DNA of 51,616 bases from the NCBI GenBank assembly GCA_945862295.1, contig CAMAXT010000010.1, positions 1-51,616 of the forward strand. The letters run 5' to 3'. Numbering within the stretch: position 1 is the stretch's first letter; each line of letters opens with the position of its first letter. Below are positions 1 through 8,343 of this stretch, piece by piece. A program made the position numbers and the translations under genes. This stretch comes from Pseudobacteriovorax antillogorgiicola (GTDB lineage Bacteria > Bdellovibrionota_B > Oligoflexia > Oligoflexales > CAIYRB01). Under the pieces are notes generated by a model. That model saw only the letters and a program-made list of their open reading frames with translations. It did not search any database and was not told where the DNA came from.

Positions 1-72
1 ACCAAAATCCTTAATCGCCGAAAAACATAATAAATCCGAAAAGCTCTCTATAGGCAAACACATGGGAGCGCT

Positions 73-1395
73 ATGAGAATTGCTATTGTCGGTGCCGGGC
101 CGGCTGGGCTTGATGCGGCCGAGTCACTAAATGAAAAAGGTTACAGTGATATTGTAATTTTTGAAAAATCTGACCGCGCAGGCGGAAAATGTGTCACCGT
201 CGATCATCTAGGAAAAAAATACGATCTCGGCGCAATAATGGTCGGATCTGGTTACCATAGGGTACTTTTTCACTGTAACAAATACGGCGAAAAAACAGTT
301 GAAGGCCCGTATCATTTTATTCATGAGGGCGATCTTACGCAGGGAAAAAAAGTATCTCTTCCCAGAGGCGTCCTTGGGTTTTTGTCACTACTCAGTGCTG
401 CCTGGGTGGTTGCTACAAATTTTCAAATAAGAAAAAAACCACTGTCGGAATTAGCCTTTAAACAATTCTATAAATGTTCGATTGATGATTTTTTTAACAC
501 GCGATTTCTTGCACGGATTAGACATATGTTTGCCCCGATTACGGCTGGCTGTGGTTACGGTTTTACTAACACAACTCCGATCATCTATTTACTAAAGCTT
601 GTCTATTTAGGGCTGCCAAGATCTACTCTTTCTTTAATAAAGTTACTGCGCTTTAAACTATCGGGCCGCCGTGGTTCTCTCTATACGCCCATGACTCTAG
701 AAAATGGATTCGGTGGGTTACTTCAAAAAATGGCAAGCGTTCATAATATTCACTACAATGAGGGCGTTACCTCCATTTCTCACAAAAATGGCGTAGTCCT
801 TGTTTCAACAAATAAAGCCACCTACATGTTCGATAGAATTATTTTTGCCATTCCCCCCAAGGACGCTCTGGCAGTAACCTCGAAATACTCTACTTCAGTT
901 GCAACGCTACTTAAGCAAACTAGAAATGTTTGTTACTTCTCAGCACTCATACATGTTCCTGTCGCAGAAAAGTTGCCACGAGGGGTGTACTTCGACAATT
1001 CCAAGCTCAGCGATAAGTCTAAAGGAAAGCACGCAACAACTATAAAACTATATGACAATGATTGCGGGCTCCTGTTTTACGGGGTTGGGGACGACAGCAC
1101 TAGCGCAAAATCCTCTGCAGCCGAAGCGGTTAAAGATTTTATTATTTCAAACTACGTCGGACTTGGAATAGGCAGCGATTCTGTCGAAGAAGCGATTGAA
1201 AGCTCTTCTGTCATCGAAGGTGCTAAGTGGGCCTATTTCCCACACGTGAATCCCGAGGAGCTTCATTGCCATTATGCGATGATTGAAAGCCTCCAAGGAC
1301 AAAATAAGTCCTTTTTTGTGGGCGAGTGGCCAGGCTTTGCTTGTGTCGAAGGCGCGATGGAAAACGCACGCGACGTTGTAAAAAGATATTTTTAA
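73..1395 (+). CDS. FAD-dependent amine-oxidase-like oxidoreductase
   Basis: The first 40 residues form a classic FAD-binding Rossmann unit: a beta strand, the GAGPAGL dinucleotide loop at residues 7-13, an acidic residue in IFEK, and a downstream GGK motif. The C-terminus (GEWPGFACVEGAMENA) matches the second FAD contact of the amine oxidase/protoporphyrinogen oxidase/phytoene desaturase superfamily, where a Gly-rich loop precedes a final helix. The length of 440 aa is normal for that fold. The substrate cannot be read from the sequence. Desaturation or amine oxidation of a small lipid, sugar or amino compound are the family options. The ATG is preceded by GGGAG a few bases upstream. The gene looks AT-richer by eye than the T2SS region and lies in the putative tRNA-Asp island. 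I see no membrane segment or signal peptide. Confidence 0.8.
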   Translation: MRIAIVGAGPAGLDAAESLNEKGYSDIVIFEKSDRAGGKCVTVDHLGKKYDLGAIMVGSGYHRVLFHCNKYGEKTVEGPYHFIHEGDLTQGKKVSLPRGVLGFLSLLSAAWVVATNFQIRKKPLSELAFKQFYKCSIDDFFNTRFLARIRHMFAPITAGCGYGFTNTTPIIYLLKLVYLGLPRSTLSLIKLLRFKLSGRRGSLYTPMTLENGFGGLLQKMASVHNIHYNEGVTSISHKNGVVLVSTNKATYMFDRIIFAIPPKDALAVTSKYSTSVATLLKQTRNVCYFSALIHVPVAEKLPRGVYFDNSKLSDKSKGKHATTIKLYDNDCGLLFYGVGDDSTSAKSSAAEAVKDFIISNYVGLGIGSDSVEEAIESSSVIEGAKWAYFPHVNPEELHCHYAMIESLQGQNKSFFVGEWPGFACVEGAMENARDVVKRYF

Positions 1396-1447
1396 CGACC
1401 CTCAACTAATGGTCTCTCCTCCAAGAAATTTCTCAAGTTTTGGCTCA

Positions 1448-1461
1448 GCCCAAATTTGGGC
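1448..1461. promoter_or_regulatory. 14-bp perfect palindrome upstream of the 1541 gene
   Basis: GCCCAAATTTGGGC reads identically on both strands and lies about 80 bases before the start of the following gene, in a gap of about 145 bases. It could be an operator for a dimeric regulator, or a small hairpin ending the oxidoreductase transcript, though no T-run follows. The function is inferred from symmetry and position only. Confidence 0.3.
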
Positions 1462-1540
1462 CCAGTCAAAACAGCATTTAAAATCGCGACTTCCGATGAT
1501 TTGTATCATTCAGAGGTGAACATATCCGGAGGGGGTATCT

Positions 1541-2074
1541 ATGGATCTCAGAAAATTTTTAAATGAATTCTACGTCTACACGACCAGTCCAACCGTAGAC
1601 ATCCGTACCGGTAGGCAGGCTGAAAGATTACCTCCGGCATATATCGCAGACCAAGAAGATTGGGTTGATAGGCTTTCTAGCGGGAAAATTATCGGAAGAC
1701 ACTTCCTATACGCCACAACCCTAAGTGTGCTTACACCAGAAAAAGAAAGCGTTTCTTGTCATATTCTAGTTATTGAGCTAGACGGCTACGCCTATATCGA
1801 TCAGAACTGCACCCTTAGATTTGAAAGAGCTGTTGCGCCCAGGCTTTGTGGCCTCTCCCGAGATTTTCTTCTTGAAGAAGAACTTGAAGACGGTGAATTC
1901 GAGCTTTATGAGGGCATAGAAAACGATAAGCCAATTGAACTGACAGAACAAATGGAGAGAGAGATTCTAAGACAAATAGGGAGATCTTTGCAGGTTCAGT
2001 TCAGTGACCCAATGTTTAAAGACGTTTTAACAAATGAGCAAAAGGCAGAGGTTACAAAGATATTTGATATTTAG
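1541..2074 (+). CDS. Hypothetical protein, 177 aa
   Basis: I do not recognise this family. It is a soluble, acidic protein without a signal peptide or membrane segment. The middle (about residues 60-95) alternates hydrophobic residues in a beta-like pattern. A run of Glu follows at about residues 108-120 (LEEELEDGEFELYEG), and the C-terminus is helical and charged. The ATG has a very strong Shine-Dalgarno (GGAGGGGG) at good spacing, which supports real translation. It sits between the oxidoreductase and the DUF433 gene, inside the region I interpret as a mobile island, so it may be cargo. Nothing in the neighbours points to a specific role. Confidence 0.6.
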   Translation: MDLRKFLNEFYVYTTSPTVDIRTGRQAERLPPAYIADQEDWVDRLSSGKIIGRHFLYATTLSVLTPEKESVSCHILVIELDGYAYIDQNCTLRFERAVAPRLCGLSRDFLLEEELEDGEFELYEGIENDKPIELTEQMEREILRQIGRSLQVQFSDPMFKDVLTNEQKAEVTKIFDI

Positions 2075-2111
2075 GCCCTGCGAGACAATAGTATTGCTGT
2101 CGAATCTTGAA

Positions 2112-2315
2112 TTAATCAGTTCTCATTTTTTCCTTAAAGCTCAAAATGGCTGTTATGTCTTCGCGCGTCAATTCAGGATATTCTTGGAGAATACGGTCTT
2201 CAGTGTAGCCACCTTCGATCATGCCAAGTATGTTCTTTACCAAAATTCGAGTGCCTTTTATCGTCGGTTTGCCGCTGCAGATCGCTGGATCGACAACAAT
2301 TAGTTCATCATTCAA
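2112..2315 (-). CDS. DUF433 family small protein (antitoxin-like), orphan
   Basis: The 67-aa product matches the DUF433 pattern closely: IVVDPAICSGKPTIKGTRI, then a GYTEDRILQEYPELTREDI helix-turn-helix-like block, then a short tail. DUF433 proteins are usually encoded next to a DUF5615 PIN-like toxin and are treated as VapB45-like antitoxins. Here no PIN-like partner is visible on either side: a plus-strand unknown gene lies downstream and the ParB-like gene upstream. The only in-frame start is TTG, because an in-frame stop lies five codons upstream; a weak AGGG precedes it. It is either an orphan antitoxin or a stand-alone regulator. The family call is firm, the role is not. Confidence 0.8.
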   Translation of the reverse strand: MNDELIVVDPAICSGKPTIKGTRILVKNILGMIEGGYTEDRILQEYPELTREDITAILSFKEKMRTD

Positions 2316-2404
2316 GCTTTGCCCTTTTCACGCCTTGAGATTTGGAGCTTAATGATGAGGTGGGCGAGGACGGCACTACAGACCACGCACCGCCAACCTT
2401 GATA

Positions 2405-3316
2405 CTATTTTGCTTCCTGGTAAACGATTTGGACTTCAGATTCTGGTGATAATCTTTCTAATAACACCTTGCTCCATTTTTTTGGAAACCCTAACTCAGC
2501 TTCAAGTTCCAAAATTATTTCGTTAATTTTTACAACGCTCCAAGTTTTCGACTTTACAGGAATTACCTTGTTCTTGCTTACCTTCGTTGGCTCAGGCGGT
2601 GGCACTATTTCTACTGGCACCGCTTTTTCTACTCCTTTTCTTTGTATAACTTCAAGAGCTTCATTGAATGAATAACCAGCAACATCAGTAATTCGTTTGA
2701 TTGAGCTGGCAATCTTATACACCTGAGAGTCGCTTAGCTTAATCTTCTTCATTTCCACCAAACACTCGTCAGGAATGCTAGAAACTAGAACAGCTCTCTC
2801 GACGGTTTTCCTATCAACTCCCAACAATGAGGCTATTTTCGTTCCAAGAACCCCTTCGTCCTTCAGCTTTTTGATTCCTGCTGCTCGGTCGTAAATGTTG
2901 TCCTTTTTAATAATTGAGTTACTTGCGACCGCCCGGGAGACATCTTTAGCTATACTAGACTGCTCTTCATTTACCACCTCAACTATTATCGGCAATGGTC
3001 GGTAGTGCCAACTCTCACCTGTGGCAATGGCCTCATCTCTTAGCGATTTCACGGCCTTGATGCGATGGTGACCGTTTATACACTGTAATGATCTCACTCC
3101 CGTTTTCTCAATCACAACTTTTACCTGAACTGCCTGAAGGACCCCACTCGTACGAATAGATTCAATCAAGCTGTCAACGTGAATAGTGTCAGTTTCTCGA
3201 TAGTTGCTCAATTTTATTAGACTCAGGTCTTCGACATCATCGAACACCGTAGAATCACCCGCACTCAGTTTTTCAACGTCTTTTAGGTCTTTTAGAAGTT
3301 TCTTCATTTTAGACAT
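2405..3316 (-). CDS. ParB/Spo0J-like nuclease-fold DNA-binding protein
   Basis: Residues about 40-130 carry a ParB N-terminal-type domain: a predicted recognition block with VDSLIESIRTSGVLQAVQV, then INGHHRIKAVKSL, the counterpart of the GERRxRA motif of chromosomal ParB. A helix-turn-helix (GVLGTKIASLLGVDRKTVERAVLV) follows at about 155-180, then a Pro/Lys-rich linker and a short C-terminal helix. It is longer and more divergent than chromosomal ParB, has no ParA partner here, and is likely a plasmid- or phage-type relative that regulates or maintains the element. I set the start at the ATG of MSKMKK because AAGGAG lies six bases before it. An upstream TTG overlaps that Shine-Dalgarno. Only 22 bases separate it from the integrase stop, so the two are probably co-transcribed. 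Confidence 0.8.
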   Translation of the reverse strand: MSKMKKLLKDLKDVEKLSAGDSTVFDDVEDLSLIKLSNYRETDTIHVDSLIESIRTSGVLQAVQVKVVIEKTGVRSLQCINGHHRIKAVKSLRDEAIATGESWHYRPLPIIVEVVNEEQSSIAKDVSRAVASNSIIKKDNIYDRAAGIKKLKDEGVLGTKIASLLGVDRKTVERAVLVSSIPDECLVEMKKIKLSDSQVYKIASSIKRITDVAGYSFNEALEVIQRKGVEKAVPVEIVPPPEPTKVSKNKVIPVKSKTWSVVKINEIILELEAELGFPKKWSKVLLERLSPESEVQIVYQEAK

Positions 3317-3338
3317 AACGTTCTCCTTCAATAAGTTG

Positions 3339-4673
3339 TTAAACTACGTCTAATAAGTTTCTTTTTGTTGATTGAGTAACTTCAACTTTTGGAGCTCGCG
3401 TATAATCCGCTGTTGTTCGCACATCCCTATGCTTAAAGTGATCCTGGAGAACAGCAAAGGGAACCATTAACTCTCGGCCCAGGTAGTATCCAGAGGCTCT
3501 TCGTAGGTCCTTCAGCGTCACCCCCTTCATCCCGTTGTTTCTCCATATCTTATAGAAAGAATCGTGATGATAGATTTTTTGATCATGGTCCATCAATAAT
3601 CTAAAGCAGTCGATTTCTGGATTGTTGTCCTCCATACCGGCAACTATAGTTGAAATAGCCAAAGCTGCTTGTTTATGCCAAATGCCTACGTAACGCTTAG
3701 TGCCGCTCTTCGGAAGTGGCATTTTCTCCCCAAGCTTTCTACAATCTTGCTTTGAAATACTTAGCCCTAATTTTGTCCCGAGTTCTTTCTGTCTTGAATC
3801 TTCAGAAAGTCTAAATTGGTCTTGACCATGTTGAGAAAATTTAGTGAGCGTCTGGCACTTTAAAAGAGCTTCATCTGACGAAAGAACATCTTTATTAGTT
3901 AGCGCAAAAGTTTCCTGAGGTCTCAGGGATCCAAAATATCCAAGTAATGCTAAAAGTGAAATTCTTCGATCTTTGCAGCTCTTAGCAAATTTTAGAACCT
4001 CTTCTGGGGTAACAGAGCGCAAAAGCGGGGTGTCTTTGTTTCTATCCCTGGCGGGCTTTTCAAAAAACCACACTTCGTCAATCAATCTCTTCTGTCTTAG
4101 AGTTTCTGAAAAATGAGACATGCGAGATAGAATTCGAGTGACAGTTCCTTTGTGTAGGGGTTCGAATTTTTGATGTTGAGCGGGTGAATTTTCCCTATAC
4201 GACCGCAGGGCTGTATAGAACGTTTCTTTGGATTTAAAATGCTTTCTGGCTGGAGCCCAGATTAAAAACCTAACGAAGTCCTCAGAGTACTTGTGCCAAA
4301 CTCGAACGTCTGGCGCATTCTGAATGAAAGCAAAATACGGTAGGATATAGTTAAAGAACTGGCTTGTTGCATCCTTGGCAGTAGCTTCTTCCATCTGACC
4401 AAGTATTTGTTTATGGGAAACATAGTTTGTAAAATAGGTTTTAATTGTGTTAAAACCCAGGAAGTAGTCTTCTTCCTCCTGCGAATAATTTTCTTCTATG
4501 TGTTTAGATACCCAAGCTTGGATTTGATCATCGGTCAAATTGTCCAAGTGGGTTAAATGACCGCGAGGGATTTTTCTCTGCCGCTTCTCTTTTTTGTCCC
4601 AGAACTGGACCATGACCCGGTTATATTTAGAGCGGTAGAAGTTTCTAGTATGGTCGATCTTAGCTTTTGACAT
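3339..4673 (-). CDS. Tyrosine recombinase / phage-type integrase
   Basis: The 444-aa protein has a C-terminal catalytic domain of the tyrosine recombinase family. GSLRPQETFAL provides the first Arg, TLKDLRRASGYYLG the box II Arg, and HFKHRDVRTTADYTRA the His and the Tyr nucleophile. The usual box II H-x-x-R appears as K-D-L-R, so one general acid/base position is unusual. The N-terminal half contains a SAM-like core-binding region after about residue 70. The gene lies directly downstream of the 3' end of tRNA-Asp and reads away from it, the usual arrangement for an element inserted at a tRNA 3' end. The ATG is preceded by GGAGG seven bases upstream. It heads an operon with the ParB-like gene. 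Confidence 0.92.
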   Translation of the reverse strand: MSKAKIDHTRNFYRSKYNRVMVQFWDKKEKRQRKIPRGHLTHLDNLTDDQIQAWVSKHIEENYSQEEEDYFLGFNTIKTYFTNYVSHKQILGQMEEATAKDATSQFFNYILPYFAFIQNAPDVRVWHKYSEDFVRFLIWAPARKHFKSKETFYTALRSYRENSPAQHQKFEPLHKGTVTRILSRMSHFSETLRQKRLIDEVWFFEKPARDRNKDTPLLRSVTPEEVLKFAKSCKDRRISLLALLGYFGSLRPQETFALTNKDVLSSDEALLKCQTLTKFSQHGQDQFRLSEDSRQKELGTKLGLSISKQDCRKLGEKMPLPKSGTKRYVGIWHKQAALAISTIVAGMEDNNPEIDCFRLLMDHDQKIYHHDSFYKIWRNNGMKGVTLKDLRRASGYYLGRELMVPFAVLQDHFKHRDVRTTADYTRAPKVEVTQSTKRNLLDVV

Positions 4674-4762
4674 AACAATACCTCCGCATACTTCATCGTC
4701 AGCTAGAGCAGGCTCTGTTAATTAGCCTGGGACGAAAGCGCAAGAGGATTCACATAAGAACT

Positions 4763-4771
4763 ATTATATCA
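4763..4771 (-). promoter_or_regulatory. Extended -10 promoter of the integrase
   Basis: On the minus strand the sequence reads TGA-TATAAT, a perfect -10 hexamer with the upstream TG of extended -10 promoters. No good -35 is visible at 16-18 bases, which fits this class. It lies about 90 bases before the integrase start. Confidence 0.55.
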
Positions 4772-4849
4772 GCTACTTATGAAAAAAATATTTAATTTTT
4801 TCTAAAAACGTCTTTTTCTCTGGTTCTGACCCCTTTTAAGGACCACTCG

Positions 4850-4889
4850 AACAACCTTCAACAACCTCGTCAACAACCTCGAACAACCT
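4850..4889. repeat. Four direct AACAACCT repeats beside the tRNA-Asp site
   Basis: The octamer AACAACCT occurs at 4850, 4860, 4872 and 4882, with spacings of 10, 12 and 10 bases, close to one helical turn. It lies between the integrase promoter and the tRNA-Asp 3' end, about 50 bases from the expected att core. Helically phased direct repeats next to an attachment site are typical of arm-type integrase or excisionase binding sites; that role is inferred. Confidence 0.6.
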
Positions 4890-4936
4890 CGTCTTCGAAA
4901 TCGTTCTCTGTAACCCTCTGTAATAGAGGGGGAAAG

Positions 4937-5013
4937 TGGCGGGATGGACGGGACTTGAACCCGCGGCCTCCGCCGTGACAGGGCGGCGTTATAACCAACT
5001 TAACTACCACCCC
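4937..5013 (-). tRNA. tRNA-Asp (GTC)
   Basis: On the minus strand a full cloverleaf can be drawn. The acceptor is GGGGTGG pairing with CCATCCC, with one G-U pair. The D-arm is GTTA...TAAC, the anticodon stem CCGCC/GGCGG encloses CTGTCAC with anticodon GTC, and the T-arm is GCGGG-TTCAAGT-CCCGT. The discriminator is G and the CCA is encoded at 4937-4939. The total is 77 bases. Its 3' end is the likely attB of the adjacent integrase. No second copy of the 3' end is visible in the left 4.9 kb, so the other att site would lie outside the window. Confidence 0.95.
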
Positions 5014-5054
5014 GCAAGGGTGTCAAAGTACACATTGTGCCTTCGAGAGACAGG

Positions 5055-5083
5055 ATATTGCCGCGAAATTTTGGCTTTGTCAA
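5055..5083 (-). promoter_or_regulatory. Sigma-70 promoter of tRNA-Asp
   Basis: On the minus strand a perfect TTGACA (5078-5083) is followed after exactly 17 bases by CAATAT (5055-5060). Transcription would begin near 5048, about 35 bases before the mature tRNA 5' end. The spacing and hexamers fit a strong stable-RNA promoter. Confidence 0.65.
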
Positions 5084-5122
5084 TTGGGGAATGGCCAGAA
5101 ACGCGATTTTTTTTTATAGTTG

Positions 5123-6595
5123 ATGAAGCACAAGACCTTGAAACGATTATTTTATTCGCACAGGAAAAAAAACCGCCTGCAACAACGACGAAAACTCATC
5201 ATTTTTTCTGCGCTCCTCCTTGGCGGATTTCTTATGGCGATCTACCTATTGCCGAGGAAAGACTCAGCTACGCCTACTCCTACAAATAGCGCCGAAGTTT
5301 TGCAGCTTCCTGAACGGCAGCATGGAACAGCGGAAGTCTGTCGGTTCTGGCGGCCGTGGGAGGACGCTCTTGCTCCCCTCACTCCCTCTGAAGTCATGAC
5401 GACCATCGCCAAGCGGGCTCGTACTCGTGCATCGAGAACCAAAGAATTTGCTGCGTGGGCTGAGGCCAATCACCGCTCGAAGGAACACATTTGCGCCGTT
5501 GGTACGACGATCAACGGTGAGTTCACGTTTGATCTAGTCAAAGATCTGCCAACGAACTTTTCGAAAGATGACGATAGCTGTAGGACAGGGCCGGCCGCTC
5601 TAGATTATGCCATGGCGATGCATGTCGACAAAGGTCCGATCGCAAATCTCAATGCTTTCACCCTGCAGCTTTCGACAGGACCTCTATCTGCAAAGAGACT
5701 GCGCAAGTTCATCAGCGATCAAACGCAGCTCGTTTATGCGGGCTATCAGGGCTGGGAGATCGCCTACCCCGATTTTTCGCAGGAAAAGACCTCGGGAATA
5801 GGCATCAAACACACAAAAAAACCACTCGGAACAGACGTTGCAGAAGTCTCAATGCATATCGGTTGGAATCCGCAACGCTTCTGGACGCAGGTGCCGACAC
5901 TCGCCACCTGGCTGTTAAACCTCGGCGGCCTTCTCACCCTCGACACAAAAGTTACCGATGGATCGGGGCAACTACTTGCTGAACTCGTTACAAGCACCAA
6001 ATCGCTCGGCACTCAGGTACGCCTTCCACTAACGGAAAAAGGCATCATCCCTGGAGGCCATACCGCCACTCCCACCCTCACTCCTGACAGTGATTTTGAT
6101 CTCAACGTCATGCATACAGTGACTATCGGCTTTAAAGGCTTAAACATCGTCGTCAATAACCTCGCTTTTCATGGCACAGTCACACAGAGCGACGACCGCC
6201 TTTGGTACGACGGAAAATTTGTCGGCATCGGCGTGGTAGAAGTGACAGGCGAGTATAAGGGACTCGGAGCTTTGGGACTAAACGACGCAATTCGTACGAT
6301 GATCGTTGAAGCGATCGAAAAAGAAGTCGCTAATTTCGAAAAAGGGAACAACGGCCAAGGCTGGCTCGTGCACGCAAGCCTTGGCCCTTCTGCCGATAGC
6401 AGCTTTAATATCTTTCAACTTAGCATGGAACTAGAAGCGCCAATCCACATCACTGAACTAATGCGGTATGAGTCTGAAGGTGGTAACGATGTCATGCCTG
6501 ACAAGACGACTAGTTTCGAATTTAAAAATTACGCCGATTCTATATTTGCGTCTCTAGTCAAAGACAGCCACAGATTTGACTGCAGTCAACTTTAG
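5123..6595 (+). CDS. Membrane-anchored hypothetical protein, 490 aa
   Basis: I do not recognise the family. A very basic N-terminus (about 24 residues with many Lys/Arg) precedes one hydrophobic segment at about residues 25-43, followed by a Thr/Pro-rich linker. This predicts a single-pass inner-membrane protein with a large periplasmic domain of about 440 aa. That domain is rich in beta-like strands with a repeated pattern of Gly and hydrophobic residues near 330-390. Three conserved-looking Cys are present (in VCRFW, HICAV and SCRTG). No catalytic motif is visible. I chose the ATG at 5123; a TTG immediately before it is less likely. No good Shine-Dalgarno is seen. It converges with radD 13 bases downstream. 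Confidence 0.7.
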   Translation: MKHKTLKRLFYSHRKKNRLQQRRKLIIFSALLLGGFLMAIYLLPRKDSATPTPTNSAEVLQLPERQHGTAEVCRFWRPWEDALAPLTPSEVMTTIAKRARTRASRTKEFAAWAEANHRSKEHICAVGTTINGEFTFDLVKDLPTNFSKDDDSCRTGPAALDYAMAMHVDKGPIANLNAFTLQLSTGPLSAKRLRKFISDQTQLVYAGYQGWEIAYPDFSQEKTSGIGIKHTKKPLGTDVAEVSMHIGWNPQRFWTQVPTLATWLLNLGGLLTLDTKVTDGSGQLLAELVTSTKSLGTQVRLPLTEKGIIPGGHTATPTLTPDSDFDLNVMHTVTIGFKGLNIVVNNLAFHGTVTQSDDRLWYDGKFVGIGVVEVTGEYKGLGALGLNDAIRTMIVEAIEKEVANFEKGNNGQGWLVHASLGPSADSSFNIFQLSMELEAPIHITELMRYESEGGNDVMPDKTTSFEFKNYADSIFASLVKDSHRFDCSQL

Positions 6596-6608
6596 AGACG
6601 GCCGTAGC

Positions 6609-8336
6609 TTATTCGAAGATTTTTTCCCGTATCTGCCAGAAGTGTTTTTTCTTATGCGCGATCACAAACATAGGTATGCGAAAAGCCTGCAGGTTCCTAA
6701 AAACATCATCGATGTTATTTATCACCAATCGCCGCTCCGGCACTCGCGCATGCATGCGAGTGAAGTTGTAGTAGAAGCCCTTAGCTTCCGAACTGTTTGA
6801 GAGAAAAAAATACTCGGTTAAATGCTCACCGTCGGCATCATAGTATTTGACTTCCAACCGCTCGCGGCCTTTGCGGTCGCTGCCTTTTTCAACGGTCATC
6901 GAGTCAGGTCGCATCACGTGCGCACCTTTTAAGGCCATTGCCTCACGTAACTTCTTATCGGTATCAACAATCGTCGCACTGCAGTGGCAACAGATGCGGG
7001 CGGCGATGTCGTTTTCCGCACCACATGTATCACAGCACTTAAAGCGGAACCGGTAGAGGCAAGGTAGCACAGCAAGGGTTTTGGGGTCTTCAGATGCACC
7101 ACGGCATTTTCGGCCAAAGTGTTCGATCACCTCACCCTCTTCGTCAAGGTAACCCCAGAAGTCGTTTACAAAATTACATTCGGGACACGTGACTTTTACT
7201 GGCACGGACTCATTGTTCGGTTTGTCCTCGTCAATTTCAGGACTAAAAATACTATGCCCCTGACCGGTGTAGTCTAAGATCAAACAGTCTTTTTTATCTG
7301 GAGCTAGGCGTAGTCCTCGCCCAACGATTTGTTGAAACAAGCTGACTGATTCGGTTGGACGTAGAACAGCAATTAAATCGACGTGCGGCGCGTCGAATCC
7401 GGTCGTTAATACGGAAACATTCACCAAAAACTTTAACTTACGGTCTTTAAAGTCACGGATAATCGCGTCTCTTTCAGCGTCTTCGGTATCACCGACAACT
7501 AATGCAGAGATGCCTTCTGGCAACAGGCCGAGAATTTCTTGTGCGTGCCGAACACTGGACGTGAAAATCATGACACCAGCGCGGTCAATGGCCATATCGA
7601 CAATGTTATTTATGATCCCAGGTGTCACTCTTTTTTGGTCGGTCAGAACTGCTTCAATATCGCTAACTCGAAACGATGTTCCCGGTGCGCGCATCTTCAG
7701 ACTAGAAAAATCATAGCCGGCTACCGGCGAGTCGATTTTGATTGGCGGTGTGAGGTACTGGTTTTTGATCATGTAGCTTAGCGGCAGTTCATAAATACAT
7801 TTTTTAAAAAACCGTTCCTCGCTTGTGCGCGTCATACCTTTGACGTGATATTGATAAATCCAACCGAGCCCAAGCCGGTAGGGCGTTGCTGTCAGTCCGA
7901 GGATACAGATCTCTGGACTTTCCTTACGCAAGCGGTGAATCACTTGCTGGTACTGGGTGTCTTCGTCTAAAGAGATTCGGTGGCATTCATCGATAATTAA
8001 AATCGAGAACTGTTGGAAAAACTTTTCCGGTGCTCGTGCTACCGATTGGATACTGCCAAAGGTCACCTTCTTCGCTTGATCTTTGCGCGAGAGGCCAGCA
8101 GAAAAAATCCCAGCATCGAGACCGTAGCTAATAAATTTTTCGTGATTCTGTTCTACGAGCTCTTTAACATGAGCCAAGACAAGGACTGCCCCTTTTGCGA
8201 TTCGGGCAAGTTCGGCGATGACTAAACTTTTTCCTGCGCCTGTTGGCAGGACGACGACAGCAGGAGTGCGTTGCTTTTGAAAGTGACGGATGGTCGCTTC
8301 CACAGCCTGCTTTTGATAGGGGCGCAGCTCGTACAT
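6609..8336 (-). CDS. radD: RadD-like superfamily 2 helicase/ATPase
   Basis: The 575-aa product aligns from memory along its whole length with E. coli RadD (YejH, 586 aa). The N-terminus LRPYQKQAV is a Q-motif-like start. Walker A is PTGAGKS at residues 31-37, DECH is at 116-119, motif III is LGLTATP near 148, and motif VI is QQIVGRGLRLAP near 345. After residue about 380 a Cys-rich region (CPEC, CDTCGAENDIAARICCHC) is the zinc-binding module typical of RadD. The C-terminus ends FWQIREKIFE, as in the family. RadD acts with RecA and SSB in repair of double-strand breaks and stalled forks. It is followed eight bases downstream on the same strand's upstream side by a small membrane-protein gene, so the two may share a transcript. 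Confidence 0.92.
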   Translation of the reverse strand: MYELRPYQKQAVEATIRHFQKQRTPAVVVLPTGAGKSLVIAELARIAKGAVLVLAHVKELVEQNHEKFISYGLDAGIFSAGLSRKDQAKKVTFGSIQSVARAPEKFFQQFSILIIDECHRISLDEDTQYQQVIHRLRKESPEICILGLTATPYRLGLGWIYQYHVKGMTRTSEERFFKKCIYELPLSYMIKNQYLTPPIKIDSPVAGYDFSSLKMRAPGTSFRVSDIEAVLTDQKRVTPGIINNIVDMAIDRAGVMIFTSSVRHAQEILGLLPEGISALVVGDTEDAERDAIIRDFKDRKLKFLVNVSVLTTGFDAPHVDLIAVLRPTESVSLFQQIVGRGLRLAPDKKDCLILDYTGQGHSIFSPEIDEDKPNNESVPVKVTCPECNFVNDFWGYLDEEGEVIEHFGRKCRGASEDPKTLAVLPCLYRFRFKCCDTCGAENDIAARICCHCSATIVDTDKKLREAMALKGAHVMRPDSMTVEKGSDRKGRERLEVKYYDADGEHLTEYFFLSNSSEAKGFYYNFTRMHARVPERRLVINNIDDVFRNLQAFRIPMFVIAHKKKHFWQIREKIFE

Positions 8337-8343
8337 GGGGATT

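Noticed and set aside
2034-2303. Plus-strand 89-aa frame
   Set aside because: It is antisense to the DUF433 gene, lacks a ribosome site and has no family resemblance.
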